Part shown: piece after piece, positions 57,701 to 64,000 of the stretch
Layout of the letters: every line of letters begins with the position of its first letter
Numbering within the stretch: the first letter of the stretch is position 1
Assembly (NCBI GenBank): GCA_008828725.1
Contig: MEHQ01002695.1
Location: 1-64,000, forward strand
Origin: Saccharina japonica
Lineage: Eukaryota > Sar > Phaeophyceae > Laminariales > Laminariaceae
DNA length: 64,000 bases
Direction: 5' to 3'
Made by a program: the position numbers and the translations under genes
Notes under the pieces: model-generated
Database searches by the model: none
Told to the model about the DNA's origin: nothing
Seen by the model: the letters and a program-made list of their open reading frames with translations, nothing else

Positions 57701-60281
57701 ATGGACGGGCAGAACTGGTGAGGGTAGCCGCCGTGAATTGTTTTACGTCTCTGCGTGAGTGATGCTCATCCTTACGGTATATAAGACCCCGCCTCGTTTC
57801 TTCATTATTGTTGCTGCAGGTTTGGCTGAACGCGGTCAAGGCCATGCTTGGAGAAACCCAGTTTTTCGATGACTTTTCGGGAAGTGTGTTTGACACCATA
57901 GCGACGGTACTTCTGGTGGCGTACCTGCTGATCATGACCATCATGATGCTCAACCTTCTGATCGCGGTGCTGAGCACAGCTCACGCCAGGATTGATATGA
58001 ACACCGATCAAGAGTACAAGGTCCGTCAGGCATCCCGACCGTGTTAGACAGTTCAAAACACAGCACGGTACACCATTAAGAACACAAACACATACACTGG
58101 CGTTGGAGTTTCAGGGACTCAGCCAGGTTAGGGAGGGCAGTGGTTGGCCTAGTGTAACGAGCAGGGGCGAATAGAGATGCGTTAGTGAAGCTGTATCCAG
58201 CCCCATTCGCTTGACGTTGAGGTAATCCAAGAAATACCCCAACGAGGGCGTATTAGTGTAAGCAGTTGCGAAGACGCCGTGCGAATCCAAGTGGAGATCA
58301 ATCACATCGTGAGCAAATGCAGGGCCTTTGAGTTCAATCAAAAAACACTATTTGACTCTATAGTTCGCCACCCCCCCTTGCTTGCTCGCCATTCTTGCTT
58401 ACCTTAATGATTCCGATCACGAGAATGTGCCACAGTAAGACGATACCCCGACATAAAAACATACGTCCCATCCGTCTACCCTTGCAGCGCGGGGGCTTTG
58501 CAATTTCATCTCGAGCATTGAAAGCGTGCTACCATAGAGGTAGTACTTCGTGGCCAGCATATGTATGACTGACCGGGATGCTTAACCCGATGTCGTCGCA
58601 ATAGCATTCGTGTTTACAATGCGTTTCGTGATACATCTGCGTAGGCTTTGGGATTGTCCATCGGGTTGAGCGTGTGGCTTTCCTGATAACCCGTTTTGGG
58701 GTGGGATATGGAGCTCCTATACCAAAACCAAGTGACGCGCCTCAGAAGCATTAGGTGATACCCCTACCGTAGTACCTAGCACGTGGACGGCATACGGACA
58801 ACGAACGACCGCAACAGCGACTGGCCCCACACGAACGACGAACGACATGCACCCACACGTTTTGCCAACGTTCTCGCCATCCGCATGTGAAACCGATCGC
58901 GCCAGATTTCAAAGGCACGGATGATCCAGCACTACGTGTACGTCGCCAAGATCGACCGCCTTCCTTCGCCCTTCAACCTCCTGCAGTCGGTGTTCAGCTT
59001 TCCGACGTTGATAGTCGACTGGTGTTTCCACACCACGATCCACGCTGTCACCAAACGCTTCGTTGGACGCGCCGTATTCTGGGTGATGCTTGGTCCCATC
59101 GCGGTAGTAACAGGGTGGCTGCTATGGATATCGTCGCTGCCCAAGACGGTCACGGTGGTTTGGCGAAATAACGCCGGAAAAGGGATGTTTGTAAAGATCG
59201 CATTGGTATCCTTGGCGACGTTAATCAACACGATTATTGCCCCTTTCTGGCTACTCGTTCTGTGGGTCAAAGGCGGTTTCGCGGGGATGCGGAGAGTGAT
59301 CGTTCGAATGAGGAATGGGGGCAAGCGCGTGTGCTGTCGCGGAGCGGATAGGGTAAAGACGGCGCGCGCGTCACGAGAGTCGTCTCTGCAGGACCTCGAT
59401 GGAGGCGCCACCGGACATTTGGAAGATGTACTCGAAAACGTCGTGAACGTCACGCTAAACAAGACGGAGGGGGGTAAGTGACGTACGCTGTCTACTTATG
59501 TGGGACGTACTTGCCGTATCTCGGCAGTGGGTCGGATGTTTAGCGACGCGATACGTGATACACTTTTGTTCAATATGCACCAGCACGTTCGGGGCGCAGA
59601 GGGTTCAGTATAGGTGCCTAAAGCTTATCATGGCCGATTAAACGGGTACGAACAAACGCTTCGCAAGATCCCTTCGAACGTAGTTTTTCGTGGCCCTACA
59701 ATGTATGGTGCTAGGGGTGGTGACTAGGCCGACTTCCGCATGGGAGGGCAAACGTGCACGATCTCGTGAAAACAACCCATGGGATCACCATTTTTCTAAC
59801 AGCCCGGGTATGCTGCAATGACTGCGTGCCCACTTGGACCTCTTGCGCCATGAATTATCCGCAGGCCTCGGGGTTGGCGAGCTGCAGAAATATCTCGACG
59901 ACCCTATGAGTGATCCACAGGTGCGACGTGATGAACAAACGCGAGCCACGACAGTGGAGCATGTGAAGTTACTGAGAAACAGGCTGGAGGCGACGACAAC
60001 GGAGCACATCGAGGACCTACAGTCCTACCTCGTCCGAGCGGCAGAGGACCTTTCCTGGCAAGTTGGTCACGCAGCGGCGGTCACGGGGGGTGACAGTGGC
60101 AGAATATCGGGGAGTGGGTCACAACCGAGCGATCTAAAACGCAAGTTCAACGCCAGGTTCAGCGAGCTTGAAAGAGAACTAGACGGGAGGACGGCCAAGG
60201 TGGAGGAGAGGATAGGGGCGATGATCGATAAGCGATTGGGCGTTTTAGCACATAAGCTGGAAACGGTCCTCAGGACTGCGG
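41271..60281 (+). CDS. TRP-family cation channel gene, at least 18 exons (3' end unresolved)
   Basis: Predicted plasma- or endomembrane cation channel of the transient receptor potential superfamily. Exons assigned by GT-AG borders and phase agreement: 41271-42744, 44915-45138, 46278-46391, 47031-47150, 48192-48329, 48730-48867, 50931-51056, 52143-52199, 53160-53270, 53647-53775, 54006-54432, 55465-55598 (or from 55354), 55776-55907, 56452-56691, 57449-57565, 57820-58020, 58915-59473, 59865-60281. They join without a stop into about 1,619 codons. Order: disordered N-terminus (1-490), ankyrin-like repeats (about 492-877), pre-S1 linker (878-1064), S1-S6 (about 1065-1275), extra hydrophobic segments (about 1345-1410), coiled-coil tail (1481-1619). 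Diagnostic motifs are DRWNVLDV in S3, GPMIQ after S4, MLGE in the pore and MLNLLIAVL in S6. The last donor (60282) leaves phase 1, so at least one further exon exists. The family is clear from S3-S6; the TRP subfamily is not. Confidence 0.85.
42745..44914 (+). other. Intron 1 (2.17 kb)
   Basis: Donor GTAGGT, acceptor ATTAAAG. Short unrelated reading frames on both strands show no family signature. No repeat family from the left part of the window was recognised in it. A skipped small exon cannot be excluded. Confidence 0.5.
44915..45138 (+). CDS. Channel exon 2: first ankyrin-like repeats
   Basis: Encodes two ankyrin-like helical pairs: TLVEAVYSGDPGAVGAVV, then VVMSAARGGDIKMFHAVL. The pattern of small residues, GD/GN turn and amphipathic helix is that of degenerate ankyrin repeats. 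It starts in phase 2 completing a Gly codon and ends CAG|GTAATC in phase 0. Confidence 0.75.
46278..46391 (+). CDS. Channel exon 3: ankyrin-like repeat
   Basis: 38 codons, phase 0 at both ends, acceptor TTAAACAG, donor GTGAGT. Contains CSLLTAAAEGGNETVFVDA, an ankyrin-type helix-turn-helix. Confidence 0.8.
47031..47150 (+). CDS. Channel exon 4: ankyrin-like repeat
   Basis: 40 codons, phase 0 at both ends, acceptor ATCTAAG, donor GTGAAC. Contains CLMKMAARSGNLGMFSKA, very like the repeat in exon 2. Confidence 0.78.
48192..48329 (+). CDS. Channel exon 5: ankyrin-like repeat
   Basis: 46 codons, phase 0 at both ends, acceptor GATGGTCAG, donor GTACGT. Contains SIVVDAARSGSGDMIDAVV with the ankyrin AARSG turn. 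Confidence 0.78.
48730..48867 (+). CDS. Channel exon 6: ankyrin-like repeat
   Basis: 46 codons, phase 0 at both ends, acceptor GTGCTGTAG, donor GTGAGT. Contains RMSLLMVAAETGSVEAVAAV, a clear ankyrin helix pair. Confidence 0.8.
48868..50930 (+). other. Intron 6 with a 39-bp minisatellite
   Basis: 2.06 kb. At about 49595-49711 a 39-bp unit beginning GGGAAGCCTGTACATG occurs nearly three times. No other exon with ankyrin or channel character was found. The acceptor is the only AG in about 70 bases after a long C/T tract at 50812-50858. Confidence 0.55.
50931..51056 (+). CDS. Channel exon 7: ankyrin repeat
   Basis: 42 codons, phase 0 at both ends, donor AAG|GTATGC. Contains DIHGMTAVHYASTSGVLEII, the closest match in the protein to the canonical ankyrin repeat (DxxGxTALHYA...G). 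Confidence 0.82.
52143..52199 (+). CDS. Channel exon 8: short exon
   Basis: 19 codons starting at an ATG, phase 0 at both ends, donor GTGAGT; encodes MLDVYSATLAGCCANLSMP, resembling half an ankyrin repeat. Acceptor ACCAAG is ordinary, so this exon is less certain than its neighbours. Confidence 0.6.
53160..53270 (+). CDS. Channel exon 9: ankyrin repeat end
   Basis: 37 codons, phase 0 at both ends. Contains LLEVVSYLLQHGAKPGALDL, the typical second helix and finger of an ankyrin repeat. The donor is AAG|GTCCGT, with C instead of a purine at position +3, as also seen at exon 16. Confidence 0.72.
53647..53775 (+). CDS. Channel exon 10
   Basis: 43 codons, phase 0 at both ends, acceptor GTCTGCAG, donor GTGTGG. 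Helical segment with PGMNLSVGLAVAAKIAVEGE; probably the last ankyrin-like helix pair before the linker. No ATG is present, so it was found from the splice sites and the phase. Confidence 0.68.
54006..54432 (+). CDS. Channel exon 11: pre-S1 linker
   Basis: Encodes about 142 residues ending in phase 1. The segment GPLSVALQKRQ, then PLVLDFMWRKFTKGLP, resembles the region between ankyrin repeats and S1 in TRP channels of protists and algae, by my recollection of the family. Acceptor AAATCCAG follows CTGTTTCTC; another CAG at 54043 would break the phase and hits a stop. Confidence 0.7.
54490..55060 (+). repeat. GGTACCGG-type minisatellite in intron 11
   Basis: Imperfect repeats of about 40-60 bp built on TACCGAAGTGTCGG and GGTACCGGTATCG, with many small palindromes. 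The array sits wholly inside intron 11 (54433 to the next acceptor). Confidence 0.7.
55465..55598 (+). CDS. Channel exon 12: region just before S1
   Basis: The start has two in-frame choices: 55465 after a run of C and CAG, or 55354 after CGTTTTTCAG, which would add 37 residues. Both complete the Gly codon begun in exon 11. The exon ends AAA|GTGAGA in phase 0. It encodes a linker with FSYFPGARFVIVGLL before S1. RNA evidence would decide the acceptor. Confidence 0.65.
55776..55907 (+). CDS. Channel exon 13: S1 and start of S2
   Basis: 44 codons, phase 0 at both ends, donor GTAAGT. LDLVTYLCMMSFFAGFVLL is a membrane segment (S1), followed by an acidic loop and EIIFAFYVV, the beginning of S2 as in TRP channels. 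Confidence 0.85.
56452..56691 (+). CDS. Channel exon 14: S2-S4
   Basis: 80 codons, phase 0 at both ends, acceptor CGTATAAG after a long C/T tract, donor GTAAGC. It contains YFLDRWNVLDV leading into S3, which is the signature WN-LLD motif of TRP channels. LAFTRILFFAQILPSQGPMI covers the S4 and S4-S5 region. Few basic residues in S4 fit a TRP rather than a voltage-gated channel. Confidence 0.9.
57449..57565 (+). CDS. Channel exon 15: S5
   Basis: 39 codons, phase 0 at both ends, acceptor GGGCAAG, donor GTGAGG. Encodes MTGELVKFGVVMLVVMGGFV, the S4-S5 linker and S5 helix of a TRP-type channel. Confidence 0.87.
57820..58020 (+). CDS. Channel exon 16: pore helix, filter and S6
   Basis: 67 codons, phase 0 at both ends, acceptor TTGCTGCAG. 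The pore helix is VKAMLGETQFFDDF; LGE is the likely selectivity filter, and its acidic residue fits cation conduction. S6 contains LLIMTIMMLNLLIAVL. The donor is AAG|GTCCGT, the same unusual +3 C as at exon 9. Confidence 0.9.
58915..59473 (+). CDS. Channel exon 17: post-S6 region with two more hydrophobic segments
   Basis: Begins ARMIQHYVYVAKIDRLPSP, the post-S6 helix, with LP-P-N as in many protist TRP proteins. Two further hydrophobic stretches follow, AVFWVMLGPIAVVTGWLLWI and IALVSLATLINTIIAPFWLL, then a basic patch (RRVIVRMRNGGKRVCCRG). The canonical TRP fold has six membrane helices, so the additional pair is notable. Donor GTAAGT, phase 1. Confidence 0.85.
59865..60281 (+). CDS. Channel exon 18: coiled-coil tail
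   Basis: Starts after TTATCCGCAG and completes the Gly codon from exon 17. About 139 residues, strongly charged, with heptad-like stretches (VEHVKLLRNRLEATTTEHIE and FSELERELDGRTAKVEERI), so a likely coiled coil for subunit assembly. It ends G|GTAAGT in phase 1 and needs a further exon. One candidate begins after TCAATTCAG at 60850, with an in-frame stop soon after. Confidence 0.75.
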
Positions 60282-62700
60282 GTAAGTAGAGTAAGTATAC
60301 ATAGCTGACGCATGTGTGGCACACGCGAGCTACCGTATTAGTTATCTTCGTCTTTGTGGAGCTCGATGTATGCCGATACCGACGGAGTTGTACCATCTGT
60401 CGATGTACTGTAGACTGAGCTAGCCGAAAGGCAAAAGAAGAGTGACGTGTCATGCACGGGAAACCGTTTTCATGCCGCCTTTATACCCCCAAATAACCTT
60501 ATCCACTGGCCGCACCAGACTTGAAACATAAGCCAATCCAGCCCGAGGGCAGTGTGGCGGGCTTTCTCAATAGATAAAATCGTCTTATCAAACGCACACC
60601 GCAGAACCACGAGGGGTGGCAGGACAGGGCGCTTCTTCCCTGGGGTCGCAAGCTTTAGTGTATTATGTTCTCTATTTTGATTTTTAGTTTTCGTCGTCGT
60701 GTTCCGTTCGCACTCTTTCATCGGTCGCGACAAATGTACCAACGTGGGCAAATGATTGGTTCGTTCAACGGTACTAACCTTCAGACAGGGCGCATTTGGC
60801 ATCACCTTAAGCCTCGCTTTTAGCTGTGTGTACCGCTGTGTTCAATTCAGGGACTACGCTGTTGTTCTTGGCGCAGCAGACGGCATGTTGTTTTCCTGCA
60901 GCAATCGTTGGTGCAATACTTGATGGTCGCCCAGCAAGCGTTAATGTGTTTAGTTGTCGGCCTGGTAGACGGTGTTAAGAGAGTGGTCGTTACTACCGAT
61001 ACATTTGGCTAGTCACGGGTTAAGCGATTTCCTCGTGAGCAGCAGACGGAGGGCATCCCCTACGGCGGACTAATACGGTCGTTTCGGGGCTGCATCTCTA
61101 TGCCATTTGCCGAGTACACAATAAAACGACGGATGGCCGCAGACTGAGTGGTTGCAAGTCCGTGTTCTTTCTTCGTGGCATTTTTCTTGAGGTTTGCCAG
61201 TCGAACGAGGGACCTGCTTCGAACAAGAGTGGTTCCAAATGATTCGGAGGTTTATCTGTGGCAGGGGTGGTTGCATTGGATGAGCTTCACAAACGGGTGC
61301 CCTGCAACATGTTATACGAAGTCGTTCTTAAGATAATTATTAGGTGTTTGAAGGCAGCCCAGGACTGGTGATGGGCTTGGTTGATATTCCGTTCGGTCGA
61401 TGTAATTTTGATCTTACACGCCCCCCCCCCCATGTTCCACCACTGTGCACATGTCTGGAGTGTGTAGTAGACCGCAATATAACTTGATGAAACAAAAAGC
61501 AACAGCAGTGTATGGTGTCAATTCGGTAGTGTGCCGATACACGTTACATGTATGTGAATCGCCTCATTTCTCCCCGCGGATTGCACCCTCTGGTTTTAAG
61601 GCTTTAGTGTATCCAATTCAGATTTGACCTTGCCTGTCGACCGATAGTATCATCGTGACCGCTGGCAGCCATCAGCAATCAACCACAGCCCATTGATATA
61701 CGAATGTAGTAACGATAAGTGGACTCTTTAGTTACGGCGTATTCCGCAAGGCTAATCAGTTTATCGAGTCGAGCAGTGTTGATTCAACCTCGGGCGCCTG
61801 ACGGGCCCTTACGCAAGCAGACGAGCTCCAGGTGCTGTTATTATTCAGCTGTAGACATAAACCACGTAGATAAGTGTGCACATATTGTAGGACGTCGAAG
61901 TGGGAAGCAGCGAGCACGCGAAAGACGAGCGGAGAGAACTGGCACGCATTTTTACCTCAATAAAGCCTCATCAAGTATATGAACTCCCTAGTATATGTAA
62001 ACGCCATCTTACCTGCTGTATATGTTGCAAGCACAATCAATATCCTCCCTGCTTTGCAATCGATACTGAGCGACACCACACACCCGCAGCATGCATCCCG
62101 AACAAGTGCACAGTCCCATCAACTAATATCCTCCCTGCATTGTGAACAGCATGGCAATAAAGTATCACAACATCACAGCATGGTCACACCTCATAGCCGT
62201 CCCGAAAACCACAAATCATCATCCCGAATCAATTTCACACATTCCAAATCCAAGTACCGAATGTGGACCACAATGTCCTAAAACCTCAAGAAAATTCAAA
62301 TGCCAAAATATAAACCATACTGGCTCAAACTTTAACAATCTTCCAAGACACTCAGCTGCCGAAACTAGGGACATATATATATCCGCGATAATCAAACGGT
62401 CCTCAGCTCGGTGTACATAGGTCGACACAAGTTTATCGCACTAGTGCTAACTTCAGAACCAATGCACGTGCAAGATTATCAATAACTGAAAAATCCTCAG
62501 TACAAATCTCAATACCGTACAATGTACTGACTATTTTAATCAGTAAACAAAAATTCCCAATACCCGTAAACCATCAATTAAAAAACCACAACCCAGCCTT
62601 AACTCGACAAACCCAACCAGAAACCCAATCAAAATCCTCCATTCTCAGATCCTAGTCCAATCAGTCAACCAGTCAATCAATGTATTTTCCGAACTACCAG
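60282..62700. other. No assignable gene; may hold the last channel exon(s) and 3' UTR
   Basis: Short open frames on both strands without family motifs. A downstream exon starting near 60851 would be in phase with exon 18. From about 61975 the sequence becomes rich in A and C and contains the near-repeat AATATCCTCCCTGC twice; this part may belong to the end of the neighbouring Ty1/copia fossil. Confidence 0.4.
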
Positions 62701-64000
62701 ACCAGCCGGCCAGACGAGACGGTATCGTCATTGATCTCGACTCTAAAACTAAATAATAACTCTGCCCAGCTCAAACACTGATCACATATTCATCAAAAAG
62801 TTCCGGTCAGAGCAAAAAGTCTCTCTGTTGAGTGGCTTTGTCAGGAAATCCGCGTGTTGCTCCGCAGTCGGTACATGCACATTGGCAAACTCGGCCCGAA
62901 ACACAAGCCCTCTCAGAAAATAATGTCGCACGTCGATGTGCTTCGAGTTCGACGTGCACACTGGGTTCTGTGCCAGATGCCTCGCCCCCTCGTTATCCTC
63001 AAAACCTGTGATGCACGGTGCATCAAGACCTGGAAAGATGAAGCACCACACGTACCTTAAAAGCATTGCTTCCTTGATGGTGTCCGCGAGCGCAACGTAC
63101 TCGGCTTCAGTGGTAGAAAGTTTGACGCATTTCTGTGTCCTCGAAAACCAATGTACACTTGCACCCGCATACATCACAGCCCCACCCGAAACAGACCTCC
63201 TATCCGTGGCCTTGCTGGGATAGTTCGCGTCCGCAAATGCTGCCAACTCAAGCCCACCTCCCCTCTCAAACGTAATACCAAAATCATTTGTACAAAACAC
63301 GTACTACAAAATACCAATCGCAGCCTTCCAGTGAACCTCTTTCGGCGAGTTCGAGTACCTGGCTACCGCTCTTACCGCGTTTGCGACGTCCGGCCTGGTT
63401 TGGTTCGCAAGCCACATCAAGTAGCCCACAAGCTCGCGAAAAGGCCAGTCACCCTGGGGTTCATCCTCGACAAAATTATAGAGCTTTAGGTCGGTTGGGA
63501 GTGGGGTCACCCTACCAAAACACACCCAAAACTTCGTCGCGGTGTTTTCGGCGAAAGCTTGTTGCGAGATCGTCAACGTTCCAGCTTCCTAATCCCTCAC
63601 AAAACGACAGCCTTCATACCACTTCAACTCGCCCAGGTTGTTGATCGGGACAAGGCGGTTCAGGTCATCGCAGAATTGGTCACACCTACTCTTCTCTCCC
63701 ACCGCAAATATATCATCCACATGCACTACTGTTACTGTGGTCACAGAGCCATACTCGATCAGTCGCTTGACGCATGCATCGGCGAGGCACTGCTCAAATC
63801 CAAGGCGCTTAATGTGAATGACCAAGGGGTCGTGCCATGATCTCGACGCCTGCTTCAAGCCGTAGAGACTGCGGTTCAACCGTACTATCTTACCAGACAT
63901 CTCTCCGCAGCCCTGTGGCAAACGCATGAAAACATCCTCGTCAAGGCTAGACTGAACGCACGCTTGCTCGGCATCGAAGTGACACAAGTCCAAGTTCAAC
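62700..64000 (-). mobile_element. Ty1/copia-type LTR retrotransposon fossil, 3' part, runs off the window
   Basis: Minus-strand pol remnants. The reverse transcriptase part lies at roughly 63.3-64.0 kb (LYGLKQASRSWHD and VVHVDDIFAVG-type motifs). RNase H lies at roughly 62.8-63.3 kb (DRRSVSGG, STTEAEYVAL, KHIDVRHYFLR and ADFLTKPL motifs), the Copia arrangement. It looks broken, with about two interruptions in the part seen. The 5' part lies beyond the window. A 3' LTR would be expected near 62.0-62.7 kb, but I cannot delimit it without its partner. Age cannot be judged from one end. Confidence 0.88.

Overview
The window comes from an intron-rich eukaryotic nuclear genome. A multi-exon gene with GT-AG introns, a tRNA-derived SINE, LINE fragments, hAT- and Mutator-like non-autonomous DNA transposons and a Ty1/copia fossil all point that way. 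A multicellular or large-celled alga, perhaps brown-alga-like, would fit. That placement is inference from gene style only; no marker gene settles it.

Layout. About 1-41 kb is a repeat-dominated block in which I find no convincing intact host gene. It holds tandem satellites (2.0-3.2 kb, 35.1-36.4 kb), CAG/CTG, GTA and TTG microsatellites, a 0.69-kb tandem duplication (6.2-7.5 kb), and a LINE with several 3'-tail copies. A second LINE-like family (C) ends in the same short 3' motif. A tRNA-derived SINE has about six copies. The best-resolved structures are DNA transposons recognisable by both terminal inverted repeats (TIRs) and target-site duplications (TSDs). They are a Mutator-like MITE in a LINE tail (15,485-16,118, 9-bp TSD) and a set of hAT-like elements with 8-bp TSDs, several nested in one another: 21,915-25,165 containing 23,809-25,056; 26,977-27,383; 29,323-29,653 inside a second copy of the nested element; and a dimer-like element at 32,199-32,948.

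About 41.2-60.3 kb holds one large plus-strand gene. I resolved 18 exons whose reading phases all agree; they give about 1,620 codons, and the 3' end is unresolved. The product is a TRP-family cation channel. It has a long disordered N-terminus, a run of ankyrin-like repeats encoded by short, mostly phase-0 exons, and a pre-S1 linker. S1-S6 follow, with a pore helix containing MLGE and an S6 containing MLNLLIAVL. After S6 come two further hydrophobic segments and a coiled-coil tail. Two introns carry minisatellites.

About 60.3-62.7 kb has no assignable gene and may contain the last exon(s) and 3' UTR of the channel. From about 62.7 kb to the window end lies the 3' part of a broken Ty1/copia-type element on the minus strand, running off the window.

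The channel is the only functional system I can support. The rest is chiefly a record of nested insertions, and its interest lies in the order and families of those insertions.
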